DNA from: Venturia oleaginea
Taxonomy: Eukaryota; Ascomycota; Dothideomycetes; Venturiales; Venturiaceae
Assembly (NCBI GenBank): GCA_013176395.1
Contig: JABMLP010000006.1
Span: 868,001 to 932,000 of the forward strand
Length of the DNA: 64,000 nt
Direction: 5' to 3'
Shown piece by piece: positions 10,351-21,616 of this stretch. Made by a program: the position numbers and the translations under genes. The notes beneath the pieces were generated by a model. The model made no database searches. It had not been told where the DNA came from and worked only from the letters and a program-made list of their open reading frames with translations. The first letter of the stretch is position 1. Each line of letters opens with the position of its first letter.

Positions 10351-11609
10351 ATGCCTCGCACGACTTGGCCTGATCACGAGGGTTATGTCCAGCCTTTTTC
10401 ATCTCACTGCCAGGAAGCTCATGCGCATGGTTCCAAATGTGTTGGATTCCAACTGATGTACTCCAATGGATCTTGGCACCAGACCACTACATACCGCCGA
10501 CACGTAGTTCCATTCTCCAATAGCGTTCCCAACACCATCGCGGATGCTATTTTGAACGCTTTCAACATCCGCATAGCCAAAGGAGACCTTCATCAAATGC
10601 GCTTGATCCGCGTTTGCAATTCTTCCCGCAGCATGATTGAGAAGCGCTTCATCGACATTCCCTCATCTGAAGAAGAGATCCTCGTTGTGCACCTTCTTCC
10701 AAAGATGGTTGAATTCCTCATCGACAACCCTCTCTTTCTGGTTCAACATGGCTATCGGATCCGTGTCCAGATCAGCGCCCACGACTCTCTCCTAGAGATC
10801 AAGCATGCCATTCACAAAGCATTACGCCTCCAACCAAATCAGACGGTTGATTTCCAAGACTGGAATCACCACAGCATCCAACCAACCTGGAGCGATTTCC
10901 CACATAGTCCTCATGGTGCGTCAGTACAGACTATGCGACTGGTTGTAGTTGGTGGGGGCCCCCCGGTCATTCCAGTTGTAAGTGTTGAATTATTAAGATT
11001 GCACCATTATGACTCGGAAATTGATAATGACCATAAACACAGCCCCCTCTGGCCGATCACGAAGCCATCGTCCAGCATCGTTGGAAAGACGTGAACTCGG
11101 ACCATTGTGTCGATAAGTACATCCGACCAGGAATTAACGATGCAGACGAGGACGAGCCAAGCCGCAAGACTCGAAGCAGGGAACCAGGCATCGTCCAATA
11201 CAAGGCTTTCGACCAGTTCACAGGCAATCTGATGGCCAAACTTGCTGAACTGGCCACCCTCACCCCTCACAACCGAGTGCTCGCTCGGCTTCTTCTATGG
11301 TGCATTGTGATGAATCGATACCAGGGCCAAGGTGGTGCCTCCTACACCGCAGAGGTCTTACCAGCAGATGTGAATAAGGCAATCGATCACGTGAAATATT
11401 TCCCTACCAAATATCGCCACGGAGTCAACGCCCATAATACCCAACGCGGCCAATATCTCAATGGTGTTCTCCGTCCTTTCTTGGCTCCTAATCTCGGCCG
11501 CCAGCTGAACAGCGACGAACTCGAAGATCTCCTTGCTTATCAGCACGTCACATCCAAGGACTTCGCCGATGCGGCCAAGCAACAGCAACTCAATTACGAC
11601 TACATGTAG
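10351..11609 (+). CDS. unknown protein, 397 aa, one intron
   Basis: The exons are 10351-10977 and 11043-11609, joined across a 65-nt phase-0 intron (GTAAGT...ACACAG). The middle part (VQHGYRIRVQISAHDSLLEIKHAI... with LRLVV-type strands, about 130-205) has the hydrophobic rhythm of a ubiquitin-like beta-grasp, but this is only a pattern impression. The second exon is helical and soluble (KAFDQFTGNLMAKLAELATL; NSDELEDLLAYQHV). There is no signal peptide or membrane segment. I do not recognise the family; it may be lineage specific. The 5' end is odd because a same-frame ATG with a stop lies 54 bases upstream. Confidence 0.6.
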
Positions 11610-12449
11610 TTGCCATTGCTTTTGAGCACTTCGAGAGATCCTGGCAATATCACTTCTTCAGATTGGCAGAAATCAAGTGATACTGCACTACAAAGGATAC
11701 AGATCTTTACACATGAGCACTTCTTCGGATCCCGGCCACTTAGATCAGACAACAGGAGTCAATATCCTTCCTAGAATTATTGTGCACTAACAAATCACAA
11801 TTCAATCCCCCTTTCCCCAAGCACTTGATATTGGTGCGGTTGCGCTCAGATGGGATCCCTCGACAGTTCGGATGAAGGATACCCACGATTACACGATTGC
11901 GACACTTTGAATTTCTCTTTCAACCAGTTCTTACAACTGAACAATGGAAGAAACTAGCACATAGGACAAAAGAAGACATGGATTGCTCCGACAATCAACG
12001 GACTTTGAGCTCTTCTCACTTGAACTGGTATTAGCGAGGCGTGGATGGAGCATTAAGCATTATTTTACAGCACGGGCATGATATGACGTTGTGAAATAGT
12101 TCTCGGATTCCTATTCCCTTGAGATAACTCTTAGATTATGAATGGAAAAGGCGTTTTTGTTTTATTTTGATGCTCAGCTCCTATGTGAATATGATCATTG
12201 CCAGATGCTTGGACGTGTATTCCAACGAGCCAGCTATCGACAGCAACAACCTGTCATTTAAAAAATGCTCACAAATATTTGATACTTGCATTAACTGTCA
12301 AATCCTTCGCTCAGCAGCTGATCTGACCGAATACCAGCAAAAGTTTTGAGCATGTTGCGAAGCTGGCACCAAATATCCTTTCAACCGACATCGTCGGTCA
12401 TCCATAGCTCTCAAGACAATTAATAGTTTGTTTACTCGGATCACTCCCA
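11610..12449. other. intergenic, nothing recognised
   Basis: Only short shadow frames are present. The region forms the 3' flanks of two convergent genes and is AT-rich around 12060-12200. Confidence 0.4.
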
Positions 12450-13166
12450 TCATTTCAGTAATTTTCGCACGCTCGTTTCCATCCATAATTTGGTGTATTC
12501 TCGGTGCAAAAAATAAAACCATTCTGGGAGTTCACCTCCCTTCTTTCCCTCGGGTGTCGAATTGAAAAATATACTCTTCAGACGGAAAGTGGCCATCTTG
12601 TCGTCTTTGTTGACTTCAATAGTGAAGAGTCCGTCGGACGGCCTCGGCTGCTGGTTCAGTGGAGAGTCACCACATCGTACAACGACCTATCGTCGATCAG
12701 TCCATAACAATTTTCTCGCATTGACAAAGCATACCTTCTCATCTGTTCGTTCCACAACCTCGAAATGATCCGCAATCTTGGTTCCAATATGGTACCTCGA
12801 GGACCTGAGATCTGCCTTCTCCCAAAGATGATCCCATCTTCCGTCCAGCTGCTGATATTTCCTTGCGAGATATCGACGTTGAAACTCAAATCCAGGTCCA
12901 GACCAGATTCCTTGACAAAACTGCCGCGTCAAAGTCTCTTGATCCGTAGTCTTCAGCTGATCCAAAGGAACGGTCCGGACAGCCATGTCATTGCACACTG
13001 GAGGGTTGTTGCCTGGGTTGAATTTACGCGCAGTTGCTGATGAGAAGTCTGGTGAGGATGTTGGGAAAGGGACGAAAGTTGTTGCTCGAGTGTACCACAT
13101 CCATCCGAGTGCTGGAGTTGCTGTTGTCGCGACGGCGGCGCCAGTCAGTCGTGCTAAAAGGCCCAT
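12450..13166 (-). CDS. unknown protein with N-terminal hydrophobic segment, 222 aa, 2 exons
   Basis: The exons are 13166-12735 and 12686-12450, joined by a 48-nt phase-0 intron (GTATGC...GATAG). The N-terminus (MGLLARLTGAAVATTATPALGWMWY) is hydrophobic and could be a membrane anchor or a targeting signal. The body reads ...IGTKIADHFEVVERTDEKVVVRCGDSP... and, in exon 2, ...GLFTIEV...FRLKSIFF...LPEWFYFLHREYTKLWMETSVRKLL. That layout recalls DUF2867-like or START-type small proteins (strand-rich, ending in a long helix); I am unsure of the family. The start is supported by the continuous reading and by the lack of an upstream in-frame ATG nearby. Confidence 0.72.
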
Positions 13167-13678
13167 CTTGTTCGTTTAGTAGCGATCCTAAAAGAAGGCG
13201 AGCTGGTAGATGATGGGAAGATGTTTTGCGGTCGGCGGACAACAGGTGGGTCAAAACATTGGCCTTGTCAGGCCTTGTCAGGCCTCGAGACGAGGCATCC
13301 AGGATCTTCCTATATCAAGGAAGTCGCGACTCATCAACAACAACTTCCACACTTTCCGAGTCAATCTTTCGTCAAAGTAAGTTGATGAGTGTGCGGCATG
13401 ACGGGCCGCCTCTACACGCCGCAATCCTGATCCTGACTACTATGCCGCAGCTGTCGATGGCCATGGCTTACGTGATTTCACCCCTCACCAACTCCAGTCT
13501 GCAATGGACCTATTGCTAGTCCTTACGCGCTTGCTAATCTCAGGAGCTAGTTTTGGACTTCAGGTATAATACCGAGTGGCATCATCCGACGCCGTGATGT
13601 CAACCTACGAACAAAAAATTCCAAGGCTTGGAAATCACAGGCAGCAGCATTCATAGCTTCATATACCTCAAAATCCTC
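13167..13678. promoter_or_regulatory. divergent promoter region with GGCCTTGTCA repeats
   Basis: This is the spacer between the divergent starts at 13166 and 13679. GGCCTTGTCA occurs twice in tandem at 13261-13280, followed by a partial third copy (GGCCTCGAG). I see no gene in it. Confidence 0.4.
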
Positions 13679-15530
13679 ATGGCTTCTATCTCCTTCGCCC
13701 AGCCATGGCATCCAGGCGAGCAGTTGATGCACAAAATGGCTCATGTTCCCGAATATGACAACCCGACTTCGTATGCTTTGACACCACAAGCCGCTTATAT
13801 GCTCCAAAGCGCCCCTCTACTCGCCATAGGAACGCTGGATTCAGAACTGAGACCCTGGGTCGCTCTCTGGGGCGGAGAATCTGGCCTTGCCAAGCCACTT
13901 GGAGGAGGCATTGTTGCTTTGCGAGCTGACATCGACGCGGAATATGACCCTGTGGTAGAAGCATTCATACCTAAGAGCAAGAGAAAAGATGGCGAAGTTG
14001 TGCGAAGCGAGGGAGAGGGGAAAATATTTGCAGGATTGACCATCGACCTCATGACAAGGAAACGAGTCAAAATTGCTGGTAGGATGATTGCCGGCGTTGT
14101 CGGCGAAGAGGGAGCGATGGGAATTGGAGAGATTCAGGCGGCTGTTAAAATTGAGCAGAGTCTGGGTATATGCACATGACTTTGGTCGCGACGAATGAGC
14201 ACTAACATCTACAGGGAATTGCCCCAAGTACTTGAACCACAAAGATATTCGGCCGGCTCCTGCGCAGCCAGAGCTGCTCTCTACATCACTGAAGCTTACG
14301 CAGGAAGGAATCGCACTGCTTGCGAAAGCTGACCTTTTCTTCATCTCGAGTTCGCAAGAGAATAAAGACATGGACGCTAATCACCGTGGCGGTCCACCCG
14401 GATTTATCAGAGTCGTCTCAAACAACGAAGATGGCGCTGAGATTATCTATCCTGAATACAGCGGTAATCGACTATATCAGACACTTGGGAATCTCGTAGT
14501 CACGCCACGAGCTGGCCTTGTCATTCCTGATTTCGAGAGAGGGGATGTCCTCTACCTCACCGGAGACACCAAAGTCTTGGTAGGGAAAGACGCAGGAGCA
14601 ATGCTTCCACGCTCAGATTTGGCGGTCAGGATTAAAATCAAAGGCACTAGATATGTTAAGCAAGGACTGCCATTCCGCGGAATATCTGGCGAGTACTCGC
14701 CCTACAACCCGCCAGTCAGGACACTGCCAAGCGAAGGGAGTATCGCGGCTCAGATTAAGAAATCGGACAATACCGCAAAGTTAATGGAACATACCAAGAT
14801 CACACCAACGATTTCCCGATACCGATTTGCCATGACAAATCCTGTGCCCTACAAAGCCAGCCAATGGGTCGCACTCGACTTCTCTGATGACCTTGACATC
14901 GGATACAGCCACATGCGAGATGACGACCCAACAAGTTTGAACGACGATTTCATTCGAACGTTTACTGTTTCCTCGCCACCCGCAGGAAATCAATCCAAGC
15001 CACAGGGCGAGTTCGAAATGACAATCCGGCAGTCTGGACCAGTCACAACATTTCTATCGAAACAAAATCCACGAAGTGCATTGGAAGTGCCTTTGCGAGG
15101 ATTTGGAGGTGAATTTGTCATCGAGACACCGAAATCTAGAGGAATCGTACCATTCATTGCAGGGGGCGTCGGTATTACACCACTTCTCGGTCAACTCTCC
15201 AACGTTGATCTCAGCAAATTGAGATTGTTCTGGACGATTGGCATTACTGACATCGATCTCGTTCTCGATATACTTGGAAGACATGAAACCCTCGGTGCAA
15301 AGTCCACAATCTTTTTCACCGGAAAATCTTTACCTACCAGACAGCAAGAGCAGAAAATCGAGGCTGTAAAAGACTACGGCGCTACGGTTCACCTCAGGAG
15401 GCCTGAAGAGCACGATTTTGCAAGCGTGGATGCAGAGAAATGGTACCTTTGTGCGGGACTGTCATTACGAACACATCTTTTGAAATGGTTGCAAGGGCGG
15501 ATAGTAGTCTTTGAAAACTTCGAATATTGA
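13679..15530 (+). CDS. PNPOx-like/ferredoxin-reductase-like fusion oxidoreductase, 600 aa
   Basis: The exons are 13679-14165 and 14215-15530; the 49-nt intron is GTATAT...ACTAAC...TACAG, phase 1. The N-terminal half (about 1-220) is a split-barrel FMN-binding, pyridoxamine-oxidase-like domain: PWHPGEQLMH, LLAIGTLDSELRPWVALWGG, and NCPKYLNHKDIRP just after the junction. The C-terminal half (about 320-600) is an FNR-type module: flavin loop RTFTVSSPP at 410-418, nucleotide loop IAGGVGITPLL at 477-487, and an aromatic C-terminus (FENFEY). The whole would pass electrons between NAD(P)H and bound flavins, presumably in the cytosol. The substrate is unknown. Such fusions occur in fungi and bacteria. 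The start is the first ATG in frame, followed at once by the expected N-terminus. Confidence 0.88.
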
Positions 15531-16014
15531 GATCGGCTCGCAATGTTACATATATCCAAAGCGGTCTGGAATTGTGCTGCGTTGCGTCTCAGGAGAGTAA
15601 ATGAGAGTCAAGGAGAGTCAATGAGAGCCAAGGAGAGTGGGCTTGGAATCATGGCAGCAGACAAATGGCATCCCTTGTGGCAGTGAGATTACTTCGAGTG
15701 AACTTTGTAGGTTCGTTGTTGCCGTGAATGGGACCACATGTTGATGTGTCGGGGTCATTGAGCCATTCCAGATCGTTGGATTGAGTTTGTAGGGAAGAAA
15801 GGTACAACAATCCGGCATGATTGGTCAAAAGGAGTCAACCGATAGTCCCGTGAACAGAATAAATTGATTACATTTCTTGCAGTGCGAACATCTCAACTTG
15901 TGAGGAAACAAGTGGGTAGAGACTGATTAGTTGTAAGCGAATGCCATGATTCGTTCCTCACCTAGATATCCGAACGAGGTCATTCGAGAGGCGTGCAAAT
16001 TGGGTACCTCAACG
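15531..16014. other. intergenic between convergent genes, with a minisatellite
   Basis: About 15592-15639 is a run of GAGAGTCAAGGAGAGTCAAT-type units (about 10 bp, 4-5 copies). No gene is seen. The stretch separates the 3' ends of the fusion oxidoreductase and the esterase. Confidence 0.5.
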
Positions 16015-17817
16015 CTATATAGCACATTCGAAGCTGCTTGCAGCATACGCATTACCACTTCCCTTGTACTTGGACCTCTGAGGGTATGGACACAACGTTC
16101 GTGTTCTCTTGGGTCCTATGTTGCTCGACATGTCGACTTCCAAAACACCAGGCACCTCTCCTCGTTCCACCCACTTGATGCTAGAACGAGAATGGGTCAG
16201 ACAATCAGACCGTTTGCTTCGTAGATTGTACTCACAGGCTCTCAAAGATTCCGGATGGATATAATCCTGTGCCAGTCCAACAATGGCCTACACCAGGCGC
16301 TTCAAAAAGCCGGTAATAGTCATGAGCTTTCGGATCAAAGGCTAAAACTTCATCATGGTACTTTCTAGAATTTTTCGGGGTAATGATACTATCAGCCTGC
16401 TCAATGTTAGCATCGCTGACCCCGTATAAAAGCTGAATCTGTCTCACCGAGCCATGATATGATAAAATCTTTCCACCTGCCTTTGCGAAGGCTGTCATAT
16501 CAGGAGAGTCGGTCCCGATGATGGGACTATACTCTTCCACCGACCTGGCAAAGAAATCATCAAACTCTTTCAATTTGATCTTCGAGGCATCATAATTTGC
16601 ATCTTTTACAACAAAGTACCTGATCCAGTCTCTCGGAATGTTGAAAGGCTTTCCAGTACAGGTCCCGTTATTGAAACATTCTGTCTCAGCCAGGCCATTG
16701 GTGAAGTTGAGGTAGGGTAAGAGTCCGCTCAACAAAGGAACCGAGCCCTCTGTCACCAGAGCAGCTTCGTGATTTGTTCCTGCCCACATATATTGATGTA
16801 CAGAAGTTCGCAGACCATTCCACCCCGTTTTGGCGATCTTGACAGCGGCAGGAGAGATTTTGATGTCTGATAGTATCCCACAATCGGCCTTCGTGTTGAC
16901 GAGCGGAGTCGGATCAAATTTACAGGAGTCTGGATCCGATATTAGGCCGTCGACCAAGCCATCGTTGCCATCACACGCCTTCAGCGCTGCAGCAGTGAGC
17001 GTCTTCAACTCGCACGCCCGAGGATATTCTCCCATTTCATTCATAGTCGCCTGAGCCCAGAATCCAGCGGGCATCAGCTGTCCCCATTTCACGACAGGCG
17101 CGCTCGCAACGATACCATTAAACGCATCGGGATAATTCTGCGCCAGAGTGAAGCCCTGACGTCCACCTTGCGAGCACCCGTTCCAGTACGAGTACTTGGC
17201 CGGTTGTCCATAAAAGCTTTTGGCCACGCTTTTACCAATGATAGACAAGTCGCGTAGCGACGTCGTGGCATAGTGTTGGAAATTCAACAAATCGATTTTG
17301 CCATCTCGAAGGACCTCCCACGCCTCTGGACCAAGATCTGGCGGATAGCCTCCATTGGTTGCGATTGCAGTGTAGCCCTGAATCACGGCGGCCGTCATTC
17401 CTGGCAACCCTGCTTCTTGCAGGCCGGCATTCCATCCGCCTCCGCCTGGGAGAAGTCAGGCGCGAGATTGGGAGTATCTGAAGAGACTGACATACCGATT
17501 GCCTGGATCCGTTGATTCCATTCTGCCGTGGGCAGCCAGACTTGCACCGTGGTGTTTCTCTGGCTGTTGGCAATCGTGTAGGTCACCGTGATGTTGCAGA
17601 ATTCGATGCCGCTCGTGCTAACAGTCGGGTTGTTCGAGTATAAGCCGGCGGGGATGACCTGCCAGCCTTTGGACACGGGTGCGGCCTCGACGAGTCTGAT
17701 TGTTGAACCAGGAACATCAGGGTAGGGTATCAGCGAAGCAGAGCAATTGCCAGCTGTGGAAGGCTGAAAGAGCGCCATTGTACCCGAAGGAATGTCAAGG
17801 CCTCCAAAGTTGGCCAT
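16015..17817 (-). CDS. tannase/feruloyl esterase family protein, 565 aa, 3 exons, no visible signal peptide
   Basis: The exons are 17817-17496, 17445-16236 and 16180-16015; the introns (50 and 55 nt) start GTATGT and GTGAGT and end CCCAG and TCTAG. The family hydrolyses ester bonds of plant phenolics (gallate or ferulate esters). The nucleophile loop GCSQGG gives Ser199 next to Cys198, and GVGHCWTG gives His495-Cys496, the paired-cysteine CS-D-HC arrangement of this family. GGGGWN follows the first junction as expected. Exon 3 supplies the classic tail (LCPYPQRSKYKGSG...SSFEC). Family members are normally secreted, yet the chain starts MANFGGLDIPSG with no leader, and the upstream 130 bases offer no leader exon in frame. 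Either an upstream exon is missed or this copy is intracellular. Confidence 0.9.
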
Positions 17818-18664
17818 CTTGGAGGTAGCCCTTCATTAATCACAAATACCGATGTTCCCATCATCGAATTTGTGTTTGTTGATGCCCAGGATAAGGTTTA
17901 GATTGTTTATATTGGACAATAGATCTCGATTCGGCCCAGGGGCGTGCTGAATTTGCCCTATTCGTGTCGGGTAAGTTCTGATCCTAGAATAGGACATGGT
18001 TTCGAGGCTTCTTTTCTACTCTATAACACCGTAAATTGTGTATTCGATATAACGTTTGGCGATGTTGCGAAAATGGTCGACTCGGCGACTGACTTTCAGT
18101 CAATACACAGGATGGAGGACTCCAATATAGCAGTCATGTTTGCACTAAACCACCGTATCTACGACAAATGAACAACAATACTCTATAATAGGCTTTGTTT
18201 GCGGGCTGAAACTCGTCACACCGTTGGCTGGATTGCCGAATAAAGTAGGACTGATTCGTAAAAGAGCATCAGACGCACAAACAAGAGCAGAAGATTTCGC
18301 CGATGGTGGATGAAAGTCTTGTCGTCTTCAAGGCGTCCAGAGAATTAGGATAAAGAGGATAGGAAGATGCCAGTCCAACAAGAATTTGGCTTGAAGAAGC
18401 TATTTATACACCCAATCCATTCCTCATCCGGCACTGGTTTCATCTCGCAAGATCAGCGCTTCGCCCCGCGAGGCTTAGCAGCATGCCCCGGGCCATCTAG
18501 ATTTCAGCTGCGCTTCTCCTGCTGAGACTGTCCATTCCCAGTATATCAGGACCTCGTCGTAGTGAAGAAGCAATAAACACGCTGCGCAACACTCGGGAAC
18601 TGCATCCTACACACTTCCACTCATTCTTACCCTTCTCCCAATACAACCTCGCCACCCTAGCACA
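17818..18664. promoter_or_regulatory. divergent intergenic region, esterase and MARVEL genes
   Basis: No gene is recognised. The part nearest 18665 is CT-rich (CACTTCCACTC..., CCCTTCTCCC), typical of fungal core promoters lacking a TATA box. Confidence 0.4.
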
Positions 18665-19493
18665 ATGGTCGGATTCGGCAAGCGTGGGACGAAAGTCGCG
18701 CCCCACACATACCCTAAACTCCCTTTCCATGGACTACGCGCCCTACAGCTACTGTCGTCCCTCGTAGTAGGCTCCATTATGGTCTACTTCATCTACTATC
18801 TCTCACACGATCATTGGAATATCCCCTGGACTTTCATTTTTGTACGTCATTTTGGCCGCAACGCTGGATTGCTTTGTCCCAATCTCCCCATATGCATAGC
18901 TAACGCAAGCATTCTAGTTCACCGCAGCCTCGGGGACGACCATTCTTGCTCTATGTACGACTATCATACTTCATTGCTGCTTTGGCCTCAACCCTCGCTT
19001 CAACCTGTTCATCAATGGAGGTCTTTTCGTGCTCTGGGGAGCTGCATTTGGCATGCTCTCATGGTGGGCCAGCAAGACCTTGACACATCGCTGCAAAGTC
19101 GAAGACTGGAATGACGAGACTGGCGTTATGGTATGCAGAATATACAAGGCCCTTTATGCCTTTGGTTGCTGTGGATTGTACGTCAACAAGTCCTTGCCCT
19201 GGTCGTTCAATTCCCCCTGGACAGCGCACTGACAACCTACCAGTTTTTCTACTGTATGCGCACTCGTCCTCGATATCATCGTCTGGAAACGAGCCACGAG
19301 GCTTGGAAAGTTCACTGCTTTGAACGATGACAAGGCTGGTATTGCGCCATATAATGATGTTGACCTGCCGGCTTTCAACCGCTCGCAGCCAGCTGGAAAA
19401 CCAGCAGCTGGCTACGGTGTTCCTGAAGGACAATTCGGATACGACGATACCCACTACCACGGGGCCCACCCACCGCCAGCACGGTTCGGATAA
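18665..19493 (+). CDS. MARVEL-domain-like four-helix membrane protein, 228 aa, 3 exons
   Basis: The exons are 18665-18841, 18918-19177 and 19244-19493; the introns (76 and 66 nt) both start GTACGT. There are four hydrophobic segments: LRALQLLSSLVVGSIMVYFIYYL; a second from the end of exon 1 into exon 2 (TFIF|FTAASGTTILALCTTIILHCC); FINGGLFVLWGAAFGMLSWWA; and one spanning the exon 2-3 junction that ends VCALVLDIIVWKR. Spacing and the Lys/Arg-rich cytosolic N-terminus fit MARVEL proteins. The hydrophilic tail is rich in Gly, Tyr, Pro and His. Such proteins sit in plasma membrane or vesicle membranes; no specific function can be assigned. Confidence 0.82.
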
Positions 19494-20427
19494 TAGACTG
19501 CAAGCCTGGTGGCGAGGATACACGGACATTCGGTTCAGCCCGCTGTCGGAAGAGGCTATAAACCAAGAGCTGGAGATTAGGAGATGTACTGATATGGTCA
19601 TATAGATGGAAATGGCGTACTTTCCCTAGGTGTATTGGAAAGGCTTGGGCTACACCTATGAGCGAGGTCATCTTTTGGATGAACACTAGTGCTTTGAGAT
19701 TAGGCGAGGAGTTGGATGTTTAGAAGGGGTCTCGTACCTGTGTCCATGGTTTGGACTCAATGTTGTAATTTTTTATTTCTGGGTCGATCCAAGCAACCGA
19801 ACCGGACAGCTCATGATTCCGTCGCTTTATGGCAGCATCAATCTATGTCTTCATGTCCATGGCGGTGCACCAGAGCCAGATGTACCTCGGAGAATTGTTT
19901 AGCGCCAGCGAACTTGCTCGAAAGGACTGCAGAGCTCTCCTTTATTGACTTGAAAGATACGATAACTAAAGTCCTTGCCAGCAAACGTCACTCATTAGCA
20001 CAAGCGGCCGCGGCGAGCTCTTCCATTCAACCTCGCTGCAGTACATTTCAACAGCACCAAGCCCGCGAAAGCTTAGCCCAGTCTAGGAATGCAATGGCAA
20101 CACCATCAACCAATCGTGTATACCTTCCGATGGAACAGTATCGATCAAGAGAAATATATAGGTAGGAATTGGATCTCTGGGCGCAGATTATGCGGTACAG
20201 CAGCAGTAGAAGGTATATAGATGTGATCCAGATCCAAAAGAACGGTTCTCGTCATCTCAACGTCCTATCTCACATCTTGGGGTCAACTTTCTCACATTTG
20301 ACCTGTTTATACCATGGTAATCGAGACGTTGCACGCCACTACGGAGGCTACTGGCAGGCATCTCAGGCTATAACGTTAATCTACCCACCATCGTTGCCCT
20401 CCAAGCCAATAACGTCATATCTGCCAG
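19494..20427. other. intergenic, possibly containing further relics of an MFS gene
   Basis: Open frames here (for example 19716-20165) lack family features. Around 20315-20370 a frame reads ...RDVARHYGGYWQASQAITL, loosely like the loop before the last helices of allantoate-type permeases. This may belong to the relic immediately downstream. Confidence 0.3.
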
Positions 20428-20673
20428 TTGACACTCCAGCGCCGAGGGCTTTCATTTTTATACACCGCGATAGGAGGTATCTACGCTTCTTGCACTTTTG
20501 TGCAGAGGGAGTATATCGATTGTCGGACTGACGTGTGGTGTGCCGTTGCTGCACAACTTCTATTGTTGGGGTTGTGCGTGGTAATGAAGATGTTCTTCAG
20601 GACGAAGAATAGAAAGGCGGATCAGGGAAAGGAGGCAATTCAGTCGAATGCAGAGCTTAGATATACATTCTAG
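20428..20673 (+). pseudogene. C-terminal relic of an MFS permease (anion:cation symporter type)
   Basis: The reading ends in a final transmembrane helix (CAVAAQLLLLGLCVVMKMFF) followed by RTKNRKADQGKEAIQ...LRYTF and a stop. A hydrophobic last helix, then a basic N-K-x-A-D-x-G segment, then F/L-R-Y-T-F/L at the very end, is the usual C-terminus of Dal5-like carriers. No complete N-terminal part is present upstream in any frame, so I treat it as a decayed fragment. Confidence 0.42.
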
Positions 20674-21039
20674 AGCTTCACAGTATACTTTAAGATCAAG
20701 CTCGCATCTTACCAGTCCATAGAAATTGCCACTCCCTAGCGTCCAGACATTGCTTGCAATAGAGTTCTATCATATATCCATTCCTTCTCGTCTCCAAAAA
20801 GACTGAGAATCTACACAATGACAGCCTGTGCCGATGTATCAAGTTCCAACTGATGTGCTATGCCATAGGACTTCTTCAGAACCTATTTAAAGTCTCCGGC
20901 TGTGGCGGGCTTACTGGACAATATTTGTCCTCTACATCTCTTCTGTTGCGCGAGACGCTATCAGCGTCTGGTCCCGTCCCTTCGAGCACAGCGATGGAAT
21001 GTACACGCGGATGGCATTTTCGAGCCTGGACGGTAATGT

Positions 21040-21205
21040 ATGTGTGAAGGTATTCGCAAGGTCCGAATCAGGGAGGCGTTGGAGTCGTGGTCTAGGAGGA
21101 AGGATATGGCTGAGTTCTGGTCTAAATCGAATTAGGACGTCAAGCAAATGGAGTGGAGATGTTATGTGCCCACCAACAAACGGTGGCTACATCATTGATT
21201 TAGAA
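21040..21205 (+). pseudogene. unidentified coding relic with an in-frame TAG
   Basis: One frame reads RKVRIREALESWSRRKDMAE, then FWSKSN, then TAG, then DVKQMEWRCYVPTNKRW. The amphipathic, charged composition on both sides of one stop looks coding. CAG to TAG would restore Gln. There is no recognised family and no start or intron structure. Confidence 0.25.
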
Positions 21206-21616
21206 TGAACATGTCAACACAGCAGGGGATGTTGTTGATACATACGAACTAACTCAAAATCACGAGGATTGGCGGACTATTTCGTACACCAAGTCAGAGT
21301 AACCTAACCGAGTTCCACAACATCGACATCTGCAATCTTCGAAGATGTCTTTCTCTAGTTGATTACTACTATTCCGAGTGATCCACATTCAGACTGTCTT
21401 ATAAGGGAACAATAAAGACACAGACCATTGTCTAGCAGTAATAACATCTAAACCTAACCTTCCTCATTCTTCAGTATACACATTGCTTGAGCTGTCCCTC
21501 CTTCACCTCACAGTCGAATCCTCCTCCACCTAGTCAACTGAGACTATCGATACTGCTCAGAGCAATTTCCAAGCCTAACAATCCCACTTCGGATCTTAGC
21601 CTACGACACATCCAAC
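21206..21616. promoter_or_regulatory. upstream region of the MFS gene
   Basis: No gene is seen. CT-rich tracts occur at 21480-21540, just before the start. Confidence 0.35.
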
